NCBI RefSeq assembly: GCF_046025915.1
Contig: NZ_JAQQFR010000007.1
Span: 1 to 64,000 of the forward strand
Source: Herbaspirillum rhizosphaerae_A
GTDB taxonomy: Bacteria > Pseudomonadota > Gammaproteobacteria > Burkholderiales > Burkholderiaceae_D
DNA: 64,000 nt
Reading direction: 5' to 3'
Positions 53,935 through 63,119 of the stretch are shown here, in pieces. The first letter of the stretch is position 1. Each line of letters opens with the position of its first letter. Below the pieces are notes generated by a model. It worked only from the letters and a program-made list of their open reading frames with translations, did not search any database and was not told the origin of the DNA. Made by a program: the position numbers and the translations under genes.

Positions 53935-54681
53935 ATGGAACTTAGAGGAAAAAATGTACCGCGACTGCGGGAAGTGGATGACATCGAGCGCGCCACCGCC
54001 AAGAAGGCACGCGAGTCATGGCATGTACTCACGATTATGGCAGAATTTATTGAGTCGACCGAGCGTCTGTCGGAGCTGCGACCTGCCGTTTCCATCTTCG
54101 GTTCTGCGCGTACGAAAGCAGACGATCCGCATTATGCCTTGTGCGTCGATATCGCGCGACGCCTTTCCGATGCTGGCTTTGCAGTCATCTCCGGCGGTGG
54201 CCCGGGCATCATGGAAGCAGCCAACAAGGGCGCCTTCGACGGTGCCTCGCCATCGGTCGGTCTGAACATCGAACTGCCGCATGAACAGCATGGCAACGGC
54301 TGGCAGGATATCTCTTTGTCATTCCGCCATTTCTTCGCCCGCAAGGTTGCCTTCGTCAAATACGCCGACGCCTATGTGGTGCTGCCGGGCGGCTTCGGCA
54401 CACTGGACGAACTCAGCGAAGCGCTGACCTTGATGCAGACCGGCAAATCGCGTCTGATGCCGGTGATTCTGGTCGGCAGCAAATTCTGGGCCGGCCTGAT
54501 GGAGTGGATTAGTACACGCCTGGTTGACGACGGCATGATTTCTGCAAAAGATCTGAATCTGCTGCAGGTGATCGACGATCCTGCTGAAGTTGTGATCGCC
54601 ATCCAGAAATTCTACGAGGCCCGTCAAAAACCGCCCGGCGCCGACGGCGATAGCGAACAGCAAACCGGCATGTATCTCTAA
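53935..54681 (+). CDS. LOG-family nucleoside 5'-monophosphate phosphoribohydrolase
   Basis: 248-aa protein with the two family motifs GGGPGIMEAANKGA and PGGFGTLDEL. LOG proteins release the base from nucleotides such as cytokinin riboside monophosphate or AMP/GMP; the longer proteobacterial forms, with an N-terminal KARESW helix as here, are related to PpnN-like nucleosidases. The start ATG 53935 directly adjoins the polA start (CATATG), with AAGG about 10 bases upstream. A hairpin terminator follows the stop. Confidence 0.85.
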   Translation: MELRGKNVPRLREVDDIERATAKKARESWHVLTIMAEFIESTERLSELRPAVSIFGSARTKADDPHYALCVDIARRLSDAGFAVISGGGPGIMEAANKGAFDGASPSVGLNIELPHEQHGNGWQDISLSFRHFFARKVAFVKYADAYVVLPGGFGTLDELSEALTLMQTGKSRLMPVILVGSKFWAGLMEWISTRLVDDGMISAKDLNLLQVIDDPAEVVIAIQKFYEARQKPPGADGDSEQQTGMYL

Positions 54682-54769
54682 AGCTGGTTTTCAAGACTGC
54701 CTGGTAAGCAACGTTGATAAAACGTTGACTAGCACAGGACAACGCAGAACAGCGTAATCTTGAAGCATG

Positions 54770-54820
54770 CCGCCCCCCTTGCGAAAGCGCCGCAAACTGC
54801 GGGCTCGCAAGGGCGGTTTG
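54770..54820 (+). terminator. hairpin terminator after the LOG-family gene
   Basis: CCGCC-CCCCTTGCGA pairs with TCGCAAGGGCGG, with a 20-base loop that itself contains GCGCCGCAAACTGCGGGC. A short TTTGTT follows. It ends about 140 bases after the stop of the LOG gene and before the DUF2782 gene. Confidence 0.65.
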
Positions 54821-54863
54821 TTACAATGACAGCATATCGTTCAACTTCCATAGAAGAATCATC

Positions 54864-55283
54864 ATGAACCTCACACAAATCTGGTCGAAAGCCGCGCTGC
54901 TGGCTGTCGTCACCACTGCGGCCGGTTTTGCGTCGCCATTGGCGATGGCGCAATCTGCGCCGACCGCTGTCGCGCCACCGCCGCCTGAACTGCAAACGCT
55001 GGACGAAGGCGAACCGCCTGCCGTGACCATCAAGAAGCCAGGCGAAGGCACAAGTTCCGGCAACAAGATTGAAGAACGCCGCGATCACGGCCAGACCAAG
55101 GAAATCAAGGTTCAGTCGGGTCCAAGCACGTATTACCTGAAACCCAAGCAACAGCTCGGCAGCTCCACGCCAGGTGACGCACAAAGCGGCCCGCCGACCA
55201 ACGCACAATGGCAGATCAAGGAATTTGACTGGGGTGGCAAGAAGACGCCTAAAGAAGGCGACACCGACAGTTCCGGCAAGTAA
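54864..55283 (+). CDS. exported DUF2782-family protein
   Basis: 139-aa small protein with a signal peptide (about residues 1-29, cleavage after AMAQ or AMA), a Pro-rich spacer (APPPPEL), and the DUF2782 core around VTIKKPGEG, IEERRDHGQTKEIKV and STYYLKP. The last 35 residues are polar and probably disordered. Function unknown. In betaproteobacteria this family is repeatedly found between polA and thrB, as here, which helps place the organism. Confidence 0.85.
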   Translation: MNLTQIWSKAALLAVVTTAAGFASPLAMAQSAPTAVAPPPPELQTLDEGEPPAVTIKKPGEGTSSGNKIEERRDHGQTKEIKVQSGPSTYYLKPKQQLGSSTPGDAQSGPPTNAQWQIKEFDWGGKKTPKEGDTDSSGK

Positions 55284-55373
55284 CCCATACGCTCAGGCGA
55301 CAACATTGTTGCGCACACGCGTAACACTGTGATCAGCGCCTGAGCTTCTCATCGTTCCTCATCATTTCCGCAC

Positions 55374-56330
55374 ATGGCAGTTTTTACTCCGGTCAGCCTG
55401 GATGACCTCTCCGGCTGGATCTCCCAGTTTTCTCTCGGCAAAGCGCTCGCCATCAAAGGCATTTCTTCCGGTATTGAGAATAGCAATTTCTTCATCACGA
55501 CCGAAAGCGGCGAGTACGTCCTGACGCTGTTTGAAAAACTGAGCTTCGAGCAACTGCCCTTTTATCTGGAACTGATGCGCCATCTGGCGCAACGCGACGT
55601 GCTGGTGCCTGCACCGATCCCCAACAAGAACGGCAGCATCATCAATGCGCTCAACGGCAAGCCCGCGGCTATCGTTACCAAACTTGAAGGCGCGTATCAA
55701 CCGAAGCCACAGTCCGTGCATTGCGCAGAAGTCGGCACCATGCTGGCCAGGATGCATCTGGCGGCGAAAGACTTCGGCATCCGCCAGCCTAATCTGCGCG
55801 GCTTGCCGTGGTGGCGCCAGACGGCACCGGTAGTGCTGCCGTATCTGAATGAAGAAACACAAAACCTGTTACGCACGGAAATGCAGTTCCAGGAAGACTT
55901 TGCCGCCTCCGACATCTATGCGCAATTGCCCAACGGCCCGGTGCATGCCGACCTGTTCCGCGACAATGCGATGTTTGTCGATACACGCCTGACCGGTTTC
56001 TTCGATTTCTATTTTGCCGGCTGCGATACTTGGCTGTTCGACCTGGCCGTCACCGTCAACGACTGGTGCATCGACTTGCCGACCGGCGCGCTTGATTTGC
56101 CGCGCGTGCAAGCGATGCTCGACGCCTACCATGCAGTGCGACCATTTACGCCCGCTGAACAGCAAGCCTGGAACGCCTCCTTGCGTGCAGCTGCGTTACG
56201 CTTCTGGCTGTCGCGTTTGTACGATTTTTATCTTCCGCGCGCCGCCGAAATGCTGACGCCGCACGATCCTACGCACTTCGAACGTATTCTGAGATTGCGC
56301 GTCACGCACGCCAATCCGCCACTGAACTGA
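55374..56330 (+). CDS. thrB: homoserine kinase (ThrB, aminoglycoside-phosphotransferase-like type)
   Basis: 318-aa kinase phosphorylating L-homoserine for threonine synthesis. It belongs to the Pseudomonas-type ThrB family, with a kinase-like fold instead of the GHMP fold of E. coli ThrB. GIENSNFFI starts the nucleotide lobe. VHADLFRDNAMF is the catalytic HxDxxxxN segment and FDFYFAG the metal-binding DFG-like part. The gene is followed after 2 bases by a BPSS1780-family membrane protein gene. Confidence 0.95.
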   Translation: MAVFTPVSLDDLSGWISQFSLGKALAIKGISSGIENSNFFITTESGEYVLTLFEKLSFEQLPFYLELMRHLAQRDVLVPAPIPNKNGSIINALNGKPAAIVTKLEGAYQPKPQSVHCAEVGTMLARMHLAAKDFGIRQPNLRGLPWWRQTAPVVLPYLNEETQNLLRTEMQFQEDFAASDIYAQLPNGPVHADLFRDNAMFVDTRLTGFFDFYFAGCDTWLFDLAVTVNDWCIDLPTGALDLPRVQAMLDAYHAVRPFTPAEQQAWNASLRAAALRFWLSRLYDFYLPRAAEMLTPHDPTHFERILRLRVTHANPPLN

Positions 56331-56332
56331 TT

Positions 56333-57133
56333 ATGGAAAAATTGCCTGCAAAAACTGGCTGGCTATGGGTCAAGGAAGGCATTGCGCTCTTTCGCAAGCA
56401 ACCTGCTGAAGTATCGACGCTGTTCCTCAGCTACATGTTTCTGATGCTGGCGCTGGGCATCGTGCCGGTCATCGGCCAATTGCTGCCGCTGATTCTGGTG
56501 CCGGTGTTTGCGATGTCCTTCATGCAAGCCTGCCGCCACATCGAGGAAGGCAAGCGCGTTTATCCCAACTTGCTGCTGGTCGGTTTCCGCTCGCCGGCAT
56601 TACGCACCCTGCTTGCCCTGGGCGTGTTGTATTTGCTCGCGGCATTCGGTGCGGTGGGCGTATCGGCGCTGGTCGACGGCGGCATCTTCTGGAACGCCAT
56701 GACCGGCATCGGCGGACTCAACCCCAAAGACATTGAAGGCAGCAATATCAGTCTGGCAATGGTATTGGCCGCTGTCGTTTATATCCCGGCGGCAATGGCA
56801 TTCTGGTTCGCCGCACCGTTGATCACCTGGCACGACATGCCGCTGGGCAAGGCATTGTTTTACAGCTTCTTCGCTGTACGCCGCGCCGGTAAAGCCTTTC
56901 TGCTGTATGGACTGGCGTGGCTGGTGATCGGCATTCTGCTGCCGGCGGCGGTCAGCACGATCGTTGCATTGCTGATCAACAACATGACGATCATCGTTTT
57001 TATTTTGCTGCCATTGTCGATAATATTGACCGTCGTCATGTATTGCTCTTTTTACCCGACATACACTGCGATCTTTGGCAGGCCGCAGCGCGAAGAAACA
57101 TCCGTTCCTGAAAGCAACGACAGCGCAAGGTAA
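56333..57133 (+). CDS. BPSS1780-family membrane protein
   Basis: 266-aa inner-membrane protein with about five or six helices (roughly residues 30-60, 90-115, 140-170, 190-225 and 230-250). The N-terminus KTGWLWVKEGIALFRKQP and the mid-helix VPVFAMSFMQACRHIEEG are typical of the BPSS1780 family found in Burkholderiales. Function unknown. It directly follows thrB. An AT-rich perfect inverted repeat comes 4 bases after its stop codon. Confidence 0.85.
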   Translation: MEKLPAKTGWLWVKEGIALFRKQPAEVSTLFLSYMFLMLALGIVPVIGQLLPLILVPVFAMSFMQACRHIEEGKRVYPNLLLVGFRSPALRTLLALGVLYLLAAFGAVGVSALVDGGIFWNAMTGIGGLNPKDIEGSNISLAMVLAAVVYIPAAMAFWFAAPLITWHDMPLGKALFYSFFAVRRAGKAFLLYGLAWLVIGILLPAAVSTIVALLINNMTIIVFILLPLSIILTVVMYCSFYPTYTAIFGRPQREETSVPESNDSAR

Positions 57134-57137
57134 AATG

Positions 57138-57168
57138 TTTTCAAAAAGAAAATGTTTCTTTTTGAAAA
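57138..57168. repeat. perfect 14-bp inverted repeat between the membrane protein and chemoreceptor genes
   Basis: TTTTCAAAAAGAAA and TTTCTTTTTGAAAA are exact complements separated by ATG. The stem is AT-rich, unlike usual terminators, and the right arm supplies a T-run. It could end the thrB operon or serve as an operator for the chemoreceptor gene, whose start is 41 bases further on. Confidence 0.8.
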
Positions 57169-57208
57169 TAAACTGCCTATAACAACGCTTCTGTCACGGG
57201 GAAAAAAG

Positions 57209-58771
57209 ATGCGGATGAACCTGCCTGTAACCAATGTCGAGTATCCACTACAAGACGGCAAATCCATTGTTTCGAAAACGGACTTGAAGGGCAATATTAC
57301 CTACGTCAATCCCTACTTCATCGAAGTCAGCGGATTTCACGAGGAAGAACTGATGGGTGCGCCGCAAAACATCGTGCGCCATCCCGACATGCCCGCCCAA
57401 GCCTTCGCCGACATGTGGACGACGGTAAAAAAGGGCATCCCCTGGACCGGCCTGGTCAAGAATCGCCGCAAGAGCGGAGATCACTACTGGGTTCTGGCCA
57501 ACATCACACCGGTTCGCGAAAAAGGCCAGGTCATCGGCTATATGTCCGTGCGCACAAAACCGTCGCGCCAAGATATTACCGCGGCAGAAAAACTCTACGC
57601 CGACATCCGCAAAGGCAAGGCCAAGGGCATCGCCATTGAGCAGGGCAATGTGGTCAAGACCGGCCTGAAGGGCTGGATCGCCAAGCTCGGCAAGATCCAG
57701 CTCAATACGCGCATCAACCTGTCGATGAGCATTATGCTGGCGCTGCAGCTGGTTGCCGCGAGTACGAGCTTCTTTACCGATCACAGCAAACTCAACACCG
57801 GCATCTGCGTCGCGACCATCGTGCTCACGCTGTACATTTGGTACGCGCTGCACAGTGCATTGGTGCGTCCGATGATGGCAGCGCTGAAGGCGACTTACGC
57901 CATCACTGGCGGTGACCTGTCGAACAATATCGAATCCGATCGTCACGATGAAATCGGACGCCTGCTGCGCGCGCTGCGTCAGATGAACATCAATCTGACC
58001 GCCATCATCGGTGACGTGCGCTCCAACGTCGAATCGATCAACGGCGCGACGCGCGAGATCGCTACCGGCAACATGGACTTGTCGCATCGTACTGAATCGC
58101 AAGCCTCCAATCTGGAAGAAACCGCATCCAGCATGGAGCAACTGGCTGCCACCGTGCGCCAAAATGCGGACAGCGCGTTGCAAGCCAATCAACTTGCGGC
58201 GTCGGCCTCGGCGATTGCGGTCAAGGGCGGCGACGTGGTCGCCAAGACCGGCAGCACCATGAGCGAAATCAGCGCATCGTCGAAGAAAATCGTCGACATC
58301 ATCAGCCTGATCGACAGCATTGCTTTCCAGACCAATATCCTGGCATTGAACGCCGCGGTGGAAGCGGCACGCGCCGGCGAACAAGGCCGTGGCTTTGCCG
58401 TGGTCGCCTCCGAAGTGCGCAGCTTGGCCCAACGCTCGGCAGGTGCGGCGAAAGAGATCAAGACCCTGATTGAAGACTCGGTGGAAAAGGTCGACATCGG
58501 CAATCGCCTGGTGGACGATGCCCGCAGCACCATGACGGAAATCGTCGACTCGGTCAAACGCGTCACCGGCATCATGAACGAGATCACCGTCGCCACCCAG
58601 CAGCAAAGCACCGGCATCACACAGGTACATCAGGCCGTCACCGATATGGATGAGAGTACGCAGCAGAACGCCGCGCTGGTGGAACAAGCCGCCGCCGCAG
58701 CAGCCAGCCTGGAAGAGCAGACCGGGCGCCTGATGCAAGCGATTTCGGTGTTCAAGTTCCAGCACAAATAA
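57209..58771 (+). CDS. Aer-like chemoreceptor with N-terminal PAS domain
   Basis: 520-aa receptor. A PAS domain occupies about residues 15-115, with GNITYVNPYFIEVSGFHEEEL and the HPDMP segment typical of Aer-type FAD-PAS sensors. Two close membrane helices (about 175-220) anchor it without a real periplasmic domain; HAMP and a full signalling domain follow with the conserved tip SEVRSLAQRSAGAAKEIK. It probably senses redox or oxygen from the cytoplasm. The start ATG 57209 follows GGGGA; a frame start at 57152 lies inside the inverted repeat and is rejected. Confidence 0.9.
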   Translation: MRMNLPVTNVEYPLQDGKSIVSKTDLKGNITYVNPYFIEVSGFHEEELMGAPQNIVRHPDMPAQAFADMWTTVKKGIPWTGLVKNRRKSGDHYWVLANITPVREKGQVIGYMSVRTKPSRQDITAAEKLYADIRKGKAKGIAIEQGNVVKTGLKGWIAKLGKIQLNTRINLSMSIMLALQLVAASTSFFTDHSKLNTGICVATIVLTLYIWYALHSALVRPMMAALKATYAITGGDLSNNIESDRHDEIGRLLRALRQMNINLTAIIGDVRSNVESINGATREIATGNMDLSHRTESQASNLEETASSMEQLAATVRQNADSALQANQLAASASAIAVKGGDVVAKTGSTMSEISASSKKIVDIISLIDSIAFQTNILALNAAVEAARAGEQGRGFAVVASEVRSLAQRSAGAAKEIKTLIEDSVEKVDIGNRLVDDARSTMTEIVDSVKRVTGIMNEITVATQQQSTGITQVHQAVTDMDESTQQNAALVEQAAAAAASLEEQTGRLMQAISVFKFQHK

Positions 58772-58801
58772 GCGCTGGCAAAGAGTACAGAGCACAGGTA
58801 T

Positions 58802-58846
58802 AAAAACCGGCTGGTAGCGAACACATCGCCGCCAGTCGTTTTTTAT
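58802..58846. terminator. bidirectional terminator between chemoreceptor and xylB
   Basis: AAAAACCGGCTGG and CCAGTCGTTTTTT form a stem with one G-U pair and a 17-base loop. It is A-rich on the left and T-rich on the right, so it can stop transcription in both directions between these convergent genes. The xylB stop codon (58843-58845) lies within the T-run itself. Confidence 0.75.
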
Positions 58847-60321
58847 TGCGCCGTCTCAGTTGATGGCAATGCCGGCCAAGGCCGGTAGATATCGCGGTAA
58901 CGCTGCAAGCGCGGCATCAGGGCAGCGTGACGCGACGCTCGTGGTATAAAACTGTCCTGCTGCTGCGGCTTACGGCAAACCACTTCTTCCTCGCCGCCAT
59001 CAGCCAACCATGCCAGACGCGCTGCGCCCAAAGCGCCACCGGCTTCGCTGCCGACATGCGTGACAATGCGGACATTGAGCGCGTCACTCAACAGTTGCGC
59101 CCAATACGCACTGCGCGCACCGCCACCGACCAGCGACAGTTGCTGCACGCCGGTGCCGGCCGCACGCAAGGCATCCAGGCCATCCACCATGCCGAAGCTC
59201 ACGCCTTCCAGCACCGCATAGGCCAACGCGGCACGTTGATGCTCGTGCGACAGGCCATGAAACATCCCAAGCGCATACGGGTCATTGTGCGGCGTACGCT
59301 CGCCCGATAAATACGGCAGAAACAAAGGTGCATTGGCCAAGGCTTCGTCATCCAGCAAGGCGACTTCTTCGAGCAGGGTCTTTTCATCGACGCTGCACAA
59401 ACGGCAGAACCAGCGCAAGCAGCTGGCCGCCGACAACATCACGCTCATCTGATGCCAGCGTTGCGGCAAGGTATGGCAAAACGCGTGAATCGCACGTGCA
59501 GGATTGGGGCGAAATTTGTCGTTGACCACAAACAGGACGCCCGATGTACCAAGCGAAAGGAAACCATCTCCCGCATTGACGGCGCCAATACCCACCGCAC
59601 TCGCCGCACCATCGCCGGCGCCACCAGCCACCTTGACCTCCGGCGACAAACCCCATGCCTGCGCCAATGCCGGTAGCAAAAAACCCGCTGCGCGGCTGCC
59701 GTCAACCAAGGCAGGCATCTGCCCGCGATGCATGCCGCCGGCCGCGAGCAAGGCGTCGGACCAGTCACGCCGCGCCACGTCGAGCCAGAGTGTGCCGGCC
59801 GCGTCGGACGGATCAGAAATTTTTTGCCCCGTCATTTGCAAACGCAGCCAGTCCTTGGGCAACAGCACGCACGCTACCTGCTCAAACAGCTGCGGTTCAT
59901 GCCGCGCTACCCACAGCAGTTTAGGCGCGGTGAACCCCGGCATCGCCAGATTGCCCGCCACCTCATGCAAATCAGGAGCGCGCCGTGTCAGCTCGGCGCA
60001 TTCTTCCGTGCTGCGCGAATCGCTCCACAAGATCGCCGGCCGTAACACCCGGTCGCGCGCATCCAGCAACACAGCACCGTGCATCTGCCCCGACAAGCCG
60101 ATTGCGCTGATCTTTTTGAAATGTTCCGGCCCGATCTGCGCGCGCAGCTTGGCGACGGTGTCGCAAGTCGCTTGCCACCATTGCTGCGGATCCTGCTCCG
60201 ACCAGCGCGGGTGAGGACGGGATACCGTCAGCGGCGTGCCGGCCAGCGCCAGCAGCTTGCCTTCGGCATCGATGACGACCGCTTTGACTTCCGACGTACC
60301 AAGGTCTATCCCCAGATACAT
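58843..60321 (-). CDS. xylB: xylulokinase
   Basis: 492-aa FGGY-family kinase forming D-xylulose 5-phosphate. LGIDLGTSEVKAVVID is the phosphate 1 motif, SGQMHGAVLLD lies in the sugar site, and LSLGTSGVLFVV and LVGGGARSAYWAQLLSD are the ATP-binding blocks. It takes the D-xylulose produced by the polyol dehydrogenase encoded just upstream. The stop codon sits inside the shared terminator. Confidence 0.93.
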   Translation of the reverse strand: MYLGIDLGTSEVKAVVIDAEGKLLALAGTPLTVSRPHPRWSEQDPQQWWQATCDTVAKLRAQIGPEHFKKISAIGLSGQMHGAVLLDARDRVLRPAILWSDSRSTEECAELTRRAPDLHEVAGNLAMPGFTAPKLLWVARHEPQLFEQVACVLLPKDWLRLQMTGQKISDPSDAAGTLWLDVARRDWSDALLAAGGMHRGQMPALVDGSRAAGFLLPALAQAWGLSPEVKVAGGAGDGAASAVGIGAVNAGDGFLSLGTSGVLFVVNDKFRPNPARAIHAFCHTLPQRWHQMSVMLSAASCLRWFCRLCSVDEKTLLEEVALLDDEALANAPLFLPYLSGERTPHNDPYALGMFHGLSHEHQRAALAYAVLEGVSFGMVDGLDALRAAGTGVQQLSLVGGGARSAYWAQLLSDALNVRIVTHVGSEAGGALGAARLAWLADGGEEEVVCRKPQQQDSFIPRASRHAALMPRLQRYRDIYRPWPALPSTETAQ

Positions 60322-60398
60322 GGTGCTCCTCGTTGAATTCTCATTTGTCCTTGTCCGCCTTCAGTCTTCATCAGATAGATAGTTCGGCGAACAGGTAT

Positions 60399-61811
60399 TT
60401 ATGCGGACATTTTAGTCGAAGCCGCCAGCCACGCATTGATATCGGCGACCGCTTCGCGCAGCAGGCGCTCCAGCGGCGGGGTGCCGGCCAACTCGCCCCA
60501 CAGCAGCGCATCGGCGCAGTACGCACGCAATGGATCGGCAGCGTCCAGCATGGCGCGCACCGTTGCGGGATCAAACACGCCGTCCTGATATTCGTAACTC
60601 AGACCGCCCTGCTTCCAGCGCTGCAGGAAGATGAAAAACAAGGCCGGCAGCTGCGCCGTGGCGCGCGGCTGGTGCCCACGCGCCAAACTGTCGCTGATGG
60701 TCGGACGGATAAAGCCCGGGATCTTGGAGAAGCCATCCGCTGCCACACGCTGATTCGTATCCTGAATCGCCGGATTGCCGAAACGCGCCAGCGTCGTGTC
60801 TCGATAAGCTTCCAAATCGAGCGGGCTGGGCGTCAGACTGGGAATGACATCCTGCGTGATGTAGTCGTAGGCCATGCGATGAATGTCTTCATGCGCAGTG
60901 CCTTCATGAATATAGTTGAGACCGATCAGCGTACCTGCCCAGGCGATGCAGCTGTGGCTGGCGTTGAGGATGCGAATCTTGGCTTCTTCGTAGGGCAAGA
61001 CCGACGCGACCATTTCCACGCCGACCTTTTCCAACGCCGGGCGGCCGGCTTTGAAATCATCCTCGATCACCCATTGAATGAAGGACTCCGCCATCAATGC
61101 GGAGGGATCGTCAATGCCGGTTGCTTCCTTGACGCGCTGACGCACGGCATCGGTGGGACGCGGCGTGATACGGTCGACCATGGAATTGGGGCTGGTGACA
61201 TTGTTGCGCACCCATTCCAGCAACTGCAGATGACCACGCAACGCCAGGAACTGCTGCAAACCGCTGAAGAAACGTTCGCCGTTGTGGCGCAGATTATCGC
61301 AATTAAGCAGCGTCACGCCACCCGCGTTGTCGTTATGACGCGCCTGCAATATTGCCGTAACGGCGCCATAGATCGTGCGCCGATCGCCGGCGAGATCGGC
61401 GGCCAGATCAGGCTGATGCACATCCAGCTGATGCACATGATCCAGGTAATAACCGCCTTCGGTGACGGTAAAGGAAATCACACGGGTGCGCGGCGCGGCC
61501 CCGGTTTTCACCAGGCTCTTCAACTGTACATCCCAAGGCACGATATCGCGGATCGCACGAATGGTTTCATAAGCACGCTGCCCCTGCGGAGTCACGGTCT
61601 CGAGCGTATAGCTACCTTCACTTTTTTGCAGTTCTTGCAACAGCGGCGCCATATCGGAACGGATATTTGCCAATGCCAGTTGCCAGCGGCGATCTTCATC
61701 ATTGCCGCGCTCGCGCAGACGGTGCAAATAGACGGCCTGATGCGCCCGGTGAAAAGATCCGGCTCCGATATGCAGCCAGACCAGGTCGTTTTTTGAATCG
61801 CGATTCGTCAT
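60399..61811 (-). CDS. dalD: polyol dehydrogenase, D-arabinitol 4-dehydrogenase/mannitol 2-dehydrogenase family
   Basis: 470-aa long-chain polyol dehydrogenase. HIGAGSFHRAHQA is the NAD-binding start. The catalytic K-x4-N-x2-H set is in AKIRILNASHS. Pairing with xylulokinase favours D-arabinitol oxidation to D-xylulose; mannitol to fructose would more often be paired with a fructokinase. The start ATG 61811 follows GAGG. The earlier in-frame start at 61838 adds nine residues not expected. It lies 72 bases after the ABC ATPase gene. Confidence 0.83.
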   Translation of the reverse strand: MTNRDSKNDLVWLHIGAGSFHRAHQAVYLHRLRERGNDEDRRWQLALANIRSDMAPLLQELQKSEGSYTLETVTPQGQRAYETIRAIRDIVPWDVQLKSLVKTGAAPRTRVISFTVTEGGYYLDHVHQLDVHQPDLAADLAGDRRTIYGAVTAILQARHNDNAGGVTLLNCDNLRHNGERFFSGLQQFLALRGHLQLLEWVRNNVTSPNSMVDRITPRPTDAVRQRVKEATGIDDPSALMAESFIQWVIEDDFKAGRPALEKVGVEMVASVLPYEEAKIRILNASHSCIAWAGTLIGLNYIHEGTAHEDIHRMAYDYITQDVIPSLTPSPLDLEAYRDTTLARFGNPAIQDTNQRVAADGFSKIPGFIRPTISDSLARGHQPRATAQLPALFFIFLQRWKQGGLSYEYQDGVFDPATVRAMLDAADPLRAYCADALLWGELAGTPPLERLLREAVADINAWLAASTKMSA

Positions 61812-61883
61812 GTTGTCCTCTATTGCTTTGTTACTCAATTACTGTGCTGCTTGTACGCTATTAATCACATCCCTAGCCGCGCT

Positions 61884-62996
61884 TCAATGCACCGCAGCCG
61901 CATGCACTTCAAGACGCGGTACCGCACTGCCATCCTGACGGAACAGGTGGCAGCGGCCGGCGTCGGCGCCAATATCGATCACGCTGCCGGAAGCGATCTT
62001 CATGCTGTCCGGCACGCGCAGAATCAGAGACTCTTCCGATGCTTCGCTGGCAGCGTACAGATAGGAAAAATCACCCAGTAATTCCATCGCTGCGAAGTGT
62101 GCCTGCAGCATGGGCTTGTCGGTGACGATGTGTAAATGTTCCGGACGGATGCCCAGCGTGACCTTGTCGCCGACCTTCAGCGTGCCGGCCTCGACAGCGG
62201 CCAATTGCTGTCCACCGCCGGGCAAATGAACTTGCACGCCTGCTTCGCTCAGAGAGGCGACCACGCCGTCAATGAAATTCATCTTCGGTGAGCCGATGAA
62301 ACCCGCGACGAAACGATTGGCGGGATGGTGATACAACTGCTGCGGCGTCCCCACCTGCTCAATACGTCCCGCCGAGAGCACCACGATCTTGTCGGCCAGC
62401 GTCATCGCTTCGATCTGATCGTGCGTAACGTAAATCATGGTGGTCTTCAGATCGTCATGCAGCTTGGAGAACTCCAGACGCATCTTCACGCGCAAGGCGG
62501 CATCGAGATTCGACAAGGGTTCGTCGAACAAAAATACACTTGGCTGGCGGGTAATTGCACGCCCGATGGCGACGCGTTGACGCTGGCCGCCGGACAAGGC
62601 GCGCGGCTTGCGATCGAGCAGATGATCGATGTGCAGGATCTTGGCGGCGTGCTGCACGGCGCTATCGATCTCACCCTTGGACTTGCCGGCGATCTTGAGG
62701 CCGAACGCCATGTTGTCGTACAGCGTCATGTGCGGATACAGGGCATAAGACTGAAACACCATGGCGATGCCGCGCTTGGATGCCGGTACGTCGTTCATGC
62801 GGCGCTCACCGATGTTGAGTTCACCGGCGCTGATGTCCTCCAGACCGGCAATCATGCGCAGCAAGGTCGACTTGCCACAGCCGGACGGACCGACAAAAAC
62901 GACGAACTCACCATCGTCGATGTCGAGGTTGATATCGCGCATGACTTCAGTGTCGTCGTAGCGCTTGGCGAGGTTACGGATGGTGACGGCTGCCAT
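61884..62996 (-). CDS. sugar/polyol ABC importer ATP-binding protein, MalK/UgpC type
   Basis: 370-aa ATPase. Walker A GPSGCGKST, signature LSGGQRQRVAIGRA, Walker B VFLFDEPLSNLDA and switch VTHDQIEA are complete. After residue 240 come the regulatory OB-fold (TOBE) repeats with GIRPEHLHI. Start ATG 62996 follows AAGGAGA. In this operon it energises the MalG-like permease whose end is at the window edge, presumably for import of D-arabinitol, mannitol or sorbitol. Confidence 0.92.
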   Translation of the reverse strand: MAAVTIRNLAKRYDDTEVMRDINLDIDDGEFVVFVGPSGCGKSTLLRMIAGLEDISAGELNIGERRMNDVPASKRGIAMVFQSYALYPHMTLYDNMAFGLKIAGKSKGEIDSAVQHAAKILHIDHLLDRKPRALSGGQRQRVAIGRAITRQPSVFLFDEPLSNLDAALRVKMRLEFSKLHDDLKTTMIYVTHDQIEAMTLADKIVVLSAGRIEQVGTPQQLYHHPANRFVAGFIGSPKMNFIDGVVASLSEAGVQVHLPGGGQQLAAVEAGTLKVGDKVTLGIRPEHLHIVTDKPMLQAHFAAMELLGDFSYLYAASEASEESLILRVPDSMKIASGSVIDIGADAGRCHLFRQDGSAVPRLEVHAAAVH

Positions 62997-63119
62997 GGAA
63001 GTCTCCTTGTTTCTCTGTGTCTCAATGATCTCGTCGCGATGACTGCCAGTAAATACCAACGATTACGATGGCGACGATGTTTTGTATGAAGGTTGCTGCG
63101 GCTTGTCCAGGCGATTTGT

